Position numbers and translations under genes: made by a program
NCBI RefSeq assembly: GCF_010093595.1
Contig: NW_022985437.1
Coordinates: 3,122,628 to 3,186,627 of the forward strand
Source: Mytilinidion resinicola
Taxonomy: Eukaryota > Ascomycota > Dothideomycetes > Mytilinidiales > Mytilinidiaceae
DNA length: 64,000 nt
Direction of reading: 5' to 3'
Part shown: positions 55,247 to 64,000 of the stretch, piece by piece
How positions within the stretch are numbered: the stretch's first letter is position 1
Layout of the letters: the number at the start of each line of letters is the position of its first letter
Notes under the pieces: model-generated
Seen by the model: the letters and a program-made list of their open reading frames with translations, nothing else
Databases searched by the model: none
Told to the model about the DNA's origin: nothing

Positions 55247-55726
55247 TCACCATAATCCGAGAGCTCGTGACAACAGATTGGAACCCTTGAGTCGAGAAGT
55301 AATGCCGTGGCATGAGCCTGCGAGAGGTCCTTCCCTGTTAGCCTTAGCCGTATTCGTACAGCCAGCCTGCTTCGGCCTGGTTGATAGCTGACGCCTCGGC
55401 CATGCCGTCCTCACTTTACCCACCGTCGGGACACATCGCCTTCCCCTGATTGTAATGTATTCCGCGGGCCTGGCCGCTTGAGCAGCTGCGTGGGGTCGCA
55501 TCGTCGAAATAGGTAGAATATGATGAGGATTGAAGACCGTGTAGGTCGCGGCGAGGCGGTTGTAGTGGATGTGGCGGTCGGGTTGATGTCCTAGTGCGGC
55601 ATGCGTCGATGTTGAGGGCCTGCATGTGTTCCTTCTGTAGTCAAGAAGATGCTGGATTTGGGTTGAGCGAGGTGCTCGGAGGTCAGTCTCGGAATTGGCA
55701 TGAGGCCCTACGATGCGTGTTAGCAA
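55247..55726 (-). CDS. Hypothetical protein frame, weak
   Basis: An open frame of 159 codons follows a plausible branch/acceptor (TTGCTAAC...CATCGTAG). It is His/Arg/Thr-rich (DLRAPRSTQIQHLLDYRRNT, HIHYNRLAATYTVFNPHHIL). It has no ATG at the start. Possibly an exon, possibly chance. Confidence 0.25.
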   Translation of the reverse strand: MLTRIVGPHANSETDLRAPRSTQIQHLLDYRRNTCRPSTSTHAALGHQPDRHIHYNRLAATYTVFNPHHILPISTMRPHAAAQAARPAEYITIRGRRCVPTVGKVRTAWPRRQLSTRPKQAGCTNTAKANREGPLAGSCHGITSRLKGSNLLSRALGLW

Positions 55727-56069
55727 TAGAATTTTTGAAGACGAGGAGTAGCGCCGTCCGTGCGATGGAGCTGTGCGAAAGGTTCACGCGTGCGGGTTCA
55801 CAGCTACACCATAGAATTCAAGCACGCGGAGGCGCGAGCGGATCGTTGTTGACTTGATCAGAGTATCATTATTGCAAGCTTCTGAAAAAACCAAAACTGC
55901 AAAGGGCCCGGCCCGCCCAAGTCCCTATTCCTACATCCCGTGCCATCTTGAGGTACTCATTGTGCGCGGTTGCGACGCTGTCTCTATCGGAAGCTTTGAA
56001 TTAGCATATAGGCGCTTTTACAGTAGAACAGTATACTACAGGGTACCTTCTTGTGAACAATTCTGCTAC

Positions 56070-56225
56070 TTAGAGATCGACGAACATTGTGGGTAGTCCA
56101 TATTTCGCGAAGTATTCGTCTTCGTCGAGGGTTAGGGCGTCGTACAGCTGGCGAAGCACGATCGGCAAGGTTACAATGACAAGTAGGCTGAGTAGGATGA
56201 GGCTTGCGACGTCGAAGCTTGCCAT
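56070..56225 (-). CDS. 51-residue single-pass membrane protein (family copy 3)
   Basis: ATG at 56225 (CATCATGGCA... read on the minus strand), stop at 56070. It starts MASFDVASLILLSLLVIVTL, with a membrane span at about residues 7-24, followed by RQLYDALTLDEDEYFAKYGL and an aromatic/acidic end. It is the best match to the 45679 protein. The AATTCAAATACACAAT upstream is similar to the TCAAATACATAACC upstream of 45679, a shared leader. Function unknown. Confidence 0.7.
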   Translation of the reverse strand: MASFDVASLILLSLLVIVTLPIVLRQLYDALTLDEDEYFAKYGLPTMFVDL

Positions 56226-56394
56226 GATGAGGATTGTGTATTTGAATTGTGGTGTAGTGAAGTGCGGTGCGGTTCTGTGAGGCCGCCCAAAGACAATTGT
56301 GAGATGATTGTGAGGTGAAGCGGAAGTGAAGTAGAGGTCAAGTCGATCAGCTATTGTTAGGAAGACCTGTGCAGCAGCGAGGCGGGCGTTGACG

Positions 56395-56960
56395 CGTCGC
56401 ATCATCAGTAAACAACAAGGCAAATCACTAACAAGGCGAGTCACATCACCACCAAGGTAGATACCAAAAGCCATCATCACAGACAAGCAAGACGAAAGAG
56501 ATATCAAAAGGGAAAGAAGCCTCTTCTTCGAGTACCCAGACAAGCTGAGTAGATCAATGAAAAAGATAAAAAGATTGAACAAAAATGTTCGCGTCAGCCC
56601 GAGATAGTGCAATACGAGCGACACTGTGTCCCCTGACATAGGCAAGCCCAGCGGCCAGGGAACGGTTTCCAAAGATTTCCCCCCCAAGCCCGCGCCCTCG
56701 CGCCTCAGCGTCCCACAAGCCCTGAATGCCGGCACAGCTGAGCTGCGGTGAGCTTCCGGACTAACATACCGCGGTACAGAGTGGGACGCTTGCACTCCTG
56801 CAATACTGGAAGACAGTTAGTGATGATCCGAAGAAGTGATCAAAGGATGGGGACTTACAAGTCTGGGCAAAGGAGGCTGAGTTGCAGAGGTGTCAACCGT
56901 CAAATATTTATACGAGACGACGGAGAGTCGCTTAGCTACTTACTCAGCAATTACTCATCA
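56395..56960 (-). CDS. Spliced gene containing the dispersed repeat
   Basis: A TATAAATA box lies on the minus strand near 56910. Two leader introns follow: GTAAGT...CACTAACTGTCTTCCAG (about 56810-56863) and GTATGT...CATTCAG (about 56726-56775). The next exon reads GIQGLWDAEARGRGLGGEIF then GNRSLAAGLAYVRGHSVARI. An overlapping frame with an ATG (MSGDTVSLVLHYLGLTRTFL) encodes a hydrophobic protein over the same bases, so which frame is used is open. The 42-kb copy preserves the first frame better. Confidence 0.4.
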
Positions 56961-57594
56961 ACGCTAAGAAAAGTAGGCAGGTCGAATACCCACGGAGTGT
57001 GGACGGGCCGAGCAAGAAGGCTTTAGGCATGTGACGCGCGCGGGGAGGGGTCGGGCAGCTGAAGAGAGCCACGCCGGGTCAATTTCGGATCACCAGCCCA
57101 CCTTGGCACTCGTGCGTCGGTTTACAGGTCCACTGGGATACGGTGGGCCGCTTTGGGTGGGCTCCGATGAACCAGTGAGGTCGAGGGGACTAGAATTGTT
57201 GGATGCAGTTTCAAATTACATGAACACGCATGTAGCTCTCTTCGTCACTTTGCCATGGCATATCGTTCCTGAGCTACTGCTAGCCTACGTCGTTGGCAGT
57301 ATAGCTGGTACATTGCGCTAGAAGTTATTAGATTTGGCTCTGCTGGCGTGCTTAGGGTGGCGTTGTTAGAGAGTTGAGCTCTGAAATTTCTTGAATTATG
57401 ACCGTGCTTCCACTCTCAGTTTATGCAAGCACCGTGTGGAATGCATCTAATTCTGGCCCTAAGCCTGCCTTGCATTTTGCCGTGAGGACCATGGAGGCAG
57501 CGAACGGCCAAGGTTGCATTAGATGCTGTGTACAAAATGTTAAGCAAAACGTCTTTTGGAGAATAAAAAGTTCATGTTTAAAAGGTGACATAAG

Positions 57595-58393
57595 TCAGAA
57601 GCATGTTGATTCTTTTGCTGCCCTCACGACAGCACGGAGTAGTCGTTGTAATCTAATCTCCACCGTAGCATTGAGGAGCACGTGGTGCTTCGGCTTGCTG
57701 AACACCTGCGCATTGAACACCTTCTCATCGAATGCTTTTCCGTTAATGACCACTTTCGCCGAACCCACCGTAGAACTTGTGCCAAAATTCGCAAGGCTGC
57801 TGCTGTGCCCATCTTGTCCGCATTCTATCCGCATGGGCAGCATTGACATTCAAGTGACCACCGTCTTCTCTTTTGCGCTAACCTTGCCGGCATCCACAAG
57901 ACCACCACTCTCCGGGAGGAAGGACGCGAAGCCGATCGCACCATCTTCCATTGAGACTAAATTTGGCAGAGGATCGCGGACTGATTGGTCGTATTGGTCG
58001 AAATGGTCTTCCTATTGGAGTATGGTACGCTTCGCCTACCGACTCGCAACCATGGCACCACAGGGGCGACGATCCACGGCGCCATCGCACGCCGCCGCAA
58101 AAGCTTGTTTCAACGTCGAAATTCAGACGACATTCAAGTTGAAAATCGTCCTTGTACTCGTTGATGTAGATTACGAAAGGCGAATTCCGATCACGGTGCA
58201 CGCGGCGAAGTTCTGGGGTATTGCTGCACAAGTAACGTGTCTTTTTGCTGCTGGCCCCCCCATAGACGTTCTGCGAGTCTGACAGTCGCGCGCGGTGGAC
58301 ATTTTGGACGCCCTCGTAGGCTTCACGGGCGGCCGCGAGGGTGAGGATAGCGGCGGAGATAGGGTAAGAAGGACGAGACGAGGGTGAGTTCAA
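57595..58393 (-). CDS. Spliced or frameshifted gene of unknown function
   Basis: Three collinear protein-like pieces occur. From 58390 there is an N-terminal frame (ISAAILTLAAAREAYEGVQN, VIYINEYKDDFQLECRLNF). After acceptor CCAATAG (58012) comes EDHFDQYDQSVRDPLPNLVS then EDGAIGFASFLPESGGLVDA. Then comes a frame ending at 57595 (SAKVVINGKAFDEKVFNAQV, KPKHHVLLNATVEIRLQRLL). The opposite strand holds a 294-codon frame of poorer composition over the same bases. I prefer the minus strand. Junctions are not all resolved. Confidence 0.4.
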
Positions 58394-58704
58394 AGTGAAA
58401 TGTGAGTTTTCTAGTATGGTTAATCGAAGTGGATTGGTAAATCGAGTTGAGTCGCGATACTAGAAGGTTATGAAGCACGAAAGCTGCCAGGACGCGCAAG
58501 TGTAAGTAATCAGCCCGCCTCACTAGAGGACAATAAAGTGAAGTCATCAAGTAAATGGACTGCGAAGACAATAAGTTTTTAGAGAAAAGAGAACATAAAA
58601 GATGAATCGAAGTTGAATTTGCTACCTGGGCCCCGTGGCGGGGTGCCCATGGCTTCACCCCACTCGACATCTCCCGTCCCTCCGATCAACAGGAACAAAA
58701 TCGC

Positions 58705-58960
58705 CAAGTCGATTGCAATTCAACCTTTCGTTCGCCGGTTAGCTTGTCGACTTTCACAAACGCCTTGTAGTTCACACAGCAGCGGCAACTCGATTGTAGT
58801 TCAACCTTTCTTCTCCGGCTAGCTTATCGACCTTAACAAATGCCATGTAGTCCACGGAGCAGCGGACATCGTCGATTGCAATTCGACCATTTGTTCGCCG
58901 GTCATCTTGTCGACTTTTACAAATGCCAGGTAGCCCACACAGCAGCGGACACTGTTAGGC
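58705..58960 (-). repeat. Three tandem copies of an ~82-bp module
   Basis: Copies centred on 58746, 58826 and 58909 share GTCGACTTTNACAAA and CACANAGCAGCGG. Minus-strand translation gives CCVNYKAFVKVDKLTGERKV, CSVDYMAFVKVDKLAGEE and CCVGYLAFVKVDKMTGEQMV, so the module is coding-like. The spacing of 80 and 83 bp means the frame is not kept through all three. Confidence 0.65.
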
Positions 58961-59289
58961 TCGGGCCCAGATAGGATGACAATGGTCGTAGACATGTTGA
59001 ATGGAATGGGATTGGACGGGCTGTTGGAGGAAGGTCAAAGCTGCCGGAGGTGATAGGAAACTGATGGCGGGGATGAAAAAGAGAGAAAGAAGAATAAATG
59101 TGTGACGGAGAAATCGGCGCAGAGCATGCAACAGCGTTTTCCATGCCCGGTTGAATAGGTGCATAGGCGTGCACCGCAGATTGTACCGCTCAGGACCGCA
59201 ACAGGTGCCGTTTACGACCGCGAGGTACCGCAGGTGGGGCCCTTTCCATGTTATTCACCACGCCGTCAGCTCTGACTTCGTCAATTTTG

Positions 59290-59877
59290 GCTTCTAGGGC
59301 TGCGATTTCGTCGGTCTAGAGCAGGAGGATGCACTGAAACTGGAGTGGTCGAGAGGCTGGCTCTGTGTTGTGACTCAGCACACCGACGCAACCCATCGGA
59401 GATCCTCGCACTGGTGCCTGAAACGGAGGGGGAGAGTATCGTGGGCCGTTGTTCCAAAGTTGTCTCTGACGGCGTTTTCCCTCCGAACACTGCATATCGT
59501 TTTCGGATCCCACGTCCCGGAACGCTTTTTCCAAATCCTCTGACGAAGAAGCTCATCCAGAAAGTCGTCGTGATGACTCGAGAACGTCTACCCTTGTGCA
59601 TGGACCCTACAAGCTCCTAGGCTGCGATTCTGTCGGTCCGAAGAAAGACGATGCGCTCAATCTCGAAGACTTGAAAATCCAGCTGATTCTGCGGGGCGAA
59701 GAAATCCCTCGGAGTGCCATTGTACGGCACGGTAGAGGATACAGGCGCTTGAGTGTTGTCCTGACTGGGCGGGTGAGGATCGCGGTCTTGGGAATGGAGG
59801 CAGGTCTAGCCATGGGCCGGGGTAGCGTTGTGCGCATGAAGGAGGAGGATTGGTCGTCCTTCATGACCGTCCGGTAG
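59290..59877 (+). repeat. Two-copy coding module, ~330-bp period
   Basis: TAGGGCTGCGATTTCGTCGGTC at 59296 and TAGGCTGCGATTCTGTCGGTC at 59619 start two homologous copies. Translations are GCDFVGLEQEDALKLE and GCDSVGPKKDDALNLEDLKI. Copy 2 stays open to 59877 (RGEEIPRSAIVRHGRGYRRL, MGRGSVVRMKEEDWSSFMTV). Copy 1 shifts frame and then reads NPSEILALVPETEGESIVGR. No ATG start is evident. Confidence 0.5.
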
Positions 59878-60844
59878 AGAAGGGTTGTTACGGTGTCCTA
59901 GACGAACGGCACGACGAACGGCACGACGTGAGCCTCGAGCCGTTTTCTTCCCGCACGGCCACGGCGGAGGTGCCATGAACTCCAGCCGAGTGCCTTGAGC
60001 AAGGAAGTAATGCATCTGCGTCTGAGGCGGCGTGGAGGAATAAAGACGGCTGCTTGCGCCTGCTTCCTTGGTTGATCTACGAGATTATCGTCAGCTCAAA
60101 GTGATCGACTAATAGAACCAATGTCGGGCGACTTACCCTCCGGTTTCTGCATGTTGTCGAAAGTTGTGATGAGCCCGCTCTCTCGTCTAGCGTTCCCATA
60201 TCCCACGACGCTTCTCCTAACCTCCTAACAATTGGGGCTCCTGAGGAAGTTGTTCGTGCTGCTTAAGAAAGCCTCTTGTTATACCTGAGTGCCGGGAAGT
60301 CTGTAGGAGCATCAGGCTCCATTAATACCACCCCATGGTACCGAAGCAGATCATTCAGATCGGGATTCTTTCGGTCTGACATCCTCCCTACGAGATCTAC
60401 AAGCCGGGCAGAGAGATTCGTCACCAAGAGCGTCGTCCAGGCGGTTCTCGTTACGGAGAAACTTTTCTTCCCTAATGTTTACACTCGTTAGCCATTACAG
60501 ATGTCTCCGAGTCTTGGGGGCCCTGTGCCGCCATGGAGCAGAATAGTACTTACGGATATTGGAGAACGGAGAACAGCAGGCCCCACCATCTTAAGAAAGA
60601 AATGCTGCCCATCGCTCTCTCATCCATAACGCTTAGAACACACGTTCATGTGAAGTTCGGGCAGACAGTGCAGAGAGAGTGCCATCCATGCCAATGGCGA
60701 AGCTTCAAGCAAAGGGATCTTTAGGAAAGTCATGACACATGTGCCGTCGTTCCTTCGACTCCTTCACCCACACTTCCTTCCGAGCCCTTCCTCTCATCTC
60801 CCATTCCCACGTCTTGTAACGCCTCCTCTAGTCCCCTCTGACGG

Positions 60845-61050
60845 ATAGACTTTTTGTCGGAAAGGTGTCCATGCCGCTTCAGAATGCGTCCTGGTGAGCC
60901 TGCGCGTTCGCGAGTCCAGTGAGAGCAATGACTTCCGCTGAGTTGAGGCCTAGCTCGCATTTGGTTGCCTGGATTTGGCGGGTCGCGTCCATGCCGTTCA
61001 TTTGTGGCATGGAGATGTCCTGCAGCCTAGGTCGGATTTTCGAGCCTTCG
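60845..61050 (-). pseudogene. Response-regulator receiver fragment of a hybrid histidine kinase
   Basis: The minus strand reads LQDISMPQMNGMDATRQIQA, then SAEVIALTGLANAQAHQDAF, then TGA, and the same frame continues SGMDTFPTKS. This is the core of a receiver domain: the phospho-acceptor D in DISMP, the conserved T in ALTG, and the K of the TK pair. The usual A before SGMD is replaced by a stop. Only about 60 of some 120 receiver residues survive and there is no kinase core, so this is a broken fragment of a fungal two-component sensor. Confidence 0.75.
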
Positions 61051-61557
61051 TAATGAGAGCACTTATGGATACCGGAGGACATCGGCCCTCACTATTGTGG
61101 GATTGGTGATGGTGCCAGGTGAAGTGAGGTAGTAAAGGTTGGATGGTGGTGGATGGAGGATGGAGAAGGTTGGGAAGGAAGCGGGGGCGATGATAGCAGG
61201 CCAAACGTCACCGGCAGGATTTGGCAGGCGACTGCATTCCCACCTCAAGCGGTCATCCCCGACGACCACTCCTGCATCATCTTCACTGCTACCTCGAAGG
61301 CATTCCTCTTTGCTCTCACTGCCCTCAGACAGCTATGCAATCCCTTCTTGCCACCCGGATGCCCGTTCTGGCCACCCCAGCAGCCCGGTGTTACCCATCT
61401 ACCTCTGCGATCTAGACCAGGTCCCTGACTTCAAGCAAATGTATATATCCTGCCCCGCCTTGCGCCTCTACCGCAGAAGGAATCGCAGCTAACTGCGATG
61501 CTCTTTGAATAGGTAGAGTACTTGAGTAGGTTATTGTATATGAGGGTGTTATTGTAT

Positions 61558-61589
61558 GGCCCGTGCGATTAGTAAGCAGGAACATCAAA
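61558..61589 (+). repeat. Left terminal inverted repeat
   Basis: Thirty-two bases starting GGCCCGTGCGATTAG are the exact reverse complement of 63969-64000. Confidence 0.95.
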
Positions 61590-61655
61590 TCACTCCGAGA
61601 TGCGTATTTACGCTGGAAACAACCCACATAACCACGTTCAAATAACAAATCCAAC

Positions 61656-63803
61656 ATGCCCAGAATTCGCTGTGGGCCTAGCAAAGGCGAGAGAATACAG
61701 CAAGCTATTAACTCGTACAGAAATCATCACCATCCAAGCGCTACAGCTACCGCAAATGCGTATGCCATCCACCCACAAACCATCCTTGATCGGCTCTCTG
61801 GCAAGCGCACAACCTCACGGCTATCACACCAAAAAGATCAGAAATTAACCCTAGCTTCGGAGGCAGCAGTTGAGCGCTATTGCACAATACTAATTAAGAA
61901 TAGCTTTCCATTAAAGAAGGTTCAGATTTATTAAATTGCGCTTACAGTGTACAAGAGACAGCTGCATAAAGATAGTAAAGATAATTCTAATGCTATACTG
62001 GGTGTTAGATGGGTGGATTAGTACTTAAAACGCCATCTAAACTTCCAAATTTAATACGCCCGCTATCTGGAAATAGATAGATCTACAGCTAATAATAATA
62101 CTATAGCATATAAAAGGTTCTTTAATAAGTTAGAGAATACTCTTATAAAATATAATATTAAAGAATTGGACCTCTAGAATATAGATAAGACGGGCTATTA
62201 AATAGGCTACGTATATAATTATAAGAAAGTAACACTCTATAGCAGCTAAAAGTATTCTTTTTTATTACCTGGTAATAGAGAATAGGTTACAGAAATAGGT
62301 GCTATATCTGCTGGCGGTATTTCTATTTCCTCTTACTTTATCTTTAAGGGGAAAGTAATAACTAAGAATATAGGTATAGAAGCTTTTAATTCTGTTCTAG
62401 ATTTAGAGATTAGAGTTTCTATTAATAGTTAGAGTAATTAGTAATATACTGCTGCGTGGATTAACTATTTTAATATATAGACTTAATAAGAGGATTATTA
62501 GAAGGATATCTATAAAAATAGAAAATCCGCAGGAGAATAATATAGTTACCGGCTTCTTTTAATAGATAGCTATATTTCTTACCTTTTTCTGGAATTTATT
62601 ACTAAATATAAAGAGGCCAGGATTATCCTATTCTATTTGCCACCCTATACTACTTATAATATCCAACCGCTAGATTATTATCTTTTTTCTATCTTAAAGA
62701 AACAATATTTAGATAAGATTAATAAGTATATTAGCCTTTAGCGACGTGGTATTAACTGTATAGTGTTCCTAGAGCTCTATAGACAGATTTATAATAATAT
62801 ATACACCTTATAATATATTAAAATAAGCTTCTTAGCAGCAGGAATATAGCCTCTTAATGCCCAAAAAATTCTATAGAAATTAAAGAAGCCTAATTAATCT
62901 AAGCGCTATACAACTTAGTAAATTTAGATTGGAATGCTAGCTCTCCTTTTATCGCTAATATATCTAAAAACTCCGTTAACATAAGATAATATATCACGTT
63001 ACCGAACATTAATTTCTTATGCCTCAGCTATGCAGGCCACACGTGATGCAGCTACTAGCAAGCTATACGCTATAATTAATTCTCTATAAGCAGAACTACA
63101 GCTTGTTAATAATCGAAATTGCGAGCTTGAAACAGCTACAGCTACACAAAAATATAAGCAATTGAAAAAGAACTTAGTGCTTATAAAATCACACTATATT
63201 TCCACAACTAAAATCCGGAGAATTCTTAATACCCAGGCTGTTGCTGCAGCTAAGAAACAACACGCTAAGGAGCTTCGAGAGGCCGCCAAGTTACTTAAGA
63301 AGGAAGCTAAAATAGATAAAGATGAGAATAAGTAGAAGAGGAAGGAAGCCGTCGCCAAGCGTGTCGAATTGCGTGTGTATAAGCTAGCCAAGGAGAAAGA
63401 ATATAAAGCTATACAACGTCAACGTAAATAAGTGCAAAAGAAGTACGATAACGCTATTATAGCCGACAGCCAGAACGGCAGCTAAATTACGAAAAACGCT
63501 GTTAAGAAGCTTTATAAGGCTTTGTTAATTGCTTTAAGTGCTAATGCAATTGCTAAGATAGCCGTTGATGAAGCTATATCAGCATGGCAGCATGCCTGCG
63601 TGCATGTGGCCTCCCTACAGAACTCAACACAGAACTCAACACAGAATGCAGGGGCTGATGAGATGGAAATTGATCAATTCGATGAACAATTCGATGAACA
63701 ATTTGATGAGGAATTTGATGAGGAAATGGATGAGGAAATTGATGAGGATGGGGAAATGGATGGGAATCGCGTGCTGGAGAGTGTTGAGGAGGGCTACTAT
63801 TAA
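61656..63803 (+). pseudogene. pogo-type transposase remnant
   Basis: The ATG at 61656 opens an intact N-terminal part: SKGERIQQAINSYRNHHHPS then IHPQTILDRLSGKRTTSRLS (Psq-type HTH) and EAAVERYCTILIKNSFPLKK (CENP-B-type HTH), stopping at 61932. Downstream, interrupted by stops, are DKTGY (first DDE Asp) near 62190, LLLIDSYISYLFLEF (second Asp, normally DGHxSH) near 62555, and FYLPPYTTYNIQPLDYYLFS (third Asp) near 62640. A coiled-coil K/E/A-rich C-terminus (AKKQHAKELREAAKLLKKEA) and a repetitive acidic tail end at 63803. The order and spacing match Fot1/pogo transposases. Stops at former CAA/CAG/TGG codons make it inactive. Confidence 0.85.
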
Positions 63804-63968
63804 GTGAACAAAGTGATATTATAGGTGAACGAGTTGGAACAAGTCTTAACACCATGTTACAGCTTGTATAGATAGATGTTGTATCAATTTCTAGCTTCAA
63901 AACGATACAGATGTTGTTACGTGTTGATTTGCATGAGAAATCGCTGCAAAACGGCAATCTCCGTCACT

Positions 63969-64000
63969 TTTGATGTTCCTGCTTACTAATCGCACGGGCC
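63969..64000 (-). repeat. Right terminal inverted repeat
   Basis: It ends ...CTAATCGCACGGGCC at the last base of the window, and is the exact inverse of the left end. Confidence 0.95.

Larger units (their letters stand above)
61558..64000 (+). mobile_element. pogo/Fot1-like DNA transposon with 32-bp perfect TIRs, RIP-degraded
   Basis: The left end (GGCCCGTGCGATTAGTAAGC at 61558) is repeated inverted at 63969-64000 with 32 identical bases and imperfect matching for about 15 more. The element is 2443 bp, AT-rich, and bears a transposase reading frame with many TAA/TAG codons and few GC dinucleotides, as expected from RIP (C to T in CpA). A TA precedes the left end (61555-61556, followed by a T). 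The right target site lies beyond the window, so the TA duplication cannot be confirmed. Confidence 0.9.

Noticed and set aside
57398..58282. A 294-codon plus-strand frame
   Set aside because: Composition is poor (Ser/Arg/Cys-rich, no core motifs), while the opposite strand has collinear, well-composed pieces with splice signals.

Overview
This window looks like nuclear DNA of a filamentous ascomycete (Pezizomycotina, most likely a dothideomycete, which is tentative). The grounds are short introns of about 45-95 bp with GTRNG donors and CTRAC-like branch sites, a cluster of fungal 'LPxELR...CRQxYxES..LLYxSNTF' genes of the DUF7730 kind, small RING/membrane proteins, and an AT-rich pogo/Fot1 transposon full of RIP-type stop codons. 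No rRNA, convincing tRNA, CRISPR or prokaryotic operon was seen.

Layout. 1-1250: a gene tail, then a degenerate minisatellite-like repeat with open frames on both strands. 2078-7832: the most unusual part. The minus strand carries about 60 5' splice-donor motifs, spaced about 75 bp apart in the best-preserved core, with recurrent TCAG acceptors. They delimit predicted micro-exons that are repeatedly 19 or 32 nt long, so each pair adds 51 nt (17 codons). Sparse donors continue up to about 9.45 kb. I read this as a candidate highly repetitive micro-exon gene, possibly partly decayed. 12.0-18.8 kb: four DUF7730-type paralogs in both orientations (one with an in-frame stop), a truncated fifth, and a small membrane protein. 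The four paralogs and the truncated copy share CACGTGA promoter sites. 19.1-20.4 kb: one long single-exon gene. 24-26 kb: weak or decayed genes. 27.0-28.8 kb: a head-to-head pair of RING proteins. 29.6-30.4 kb: a spliced basic-tail gene. 30.6-33.8 kb: tandem repeats and fragments, including a frameshifted glutamate-synthase piece.

35.7-61.1 kb: short spliced genes, tandemly duplicated exons and gene fragments, mostly small proteins of unknown function. They include a gene whose first exon has only two codons, three dispersed paralogs of a roughly 50-residue single-pass membrane protein (38.8, 45.7 and 56.1 kb), a gene with four or five tandem copies of a 190-bp exon-intron unit (39.4-41.9 kb), and a nonsense-mutated histidine-kinase receiver-domain fragment (60.9 kb). 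61558-64000: a complete pogo-family element with 32-bp perfect terminal inverted repeats, its right end exactly at the window end.

The common theme is local tandem duplication, of exons, exon-intron units, modules and whole genes, followed by decay. Gene models were assembled by hand from splice signals and frame continuity. Models needing several introns are hypotheses, and several open frames have no usable ATG in view.
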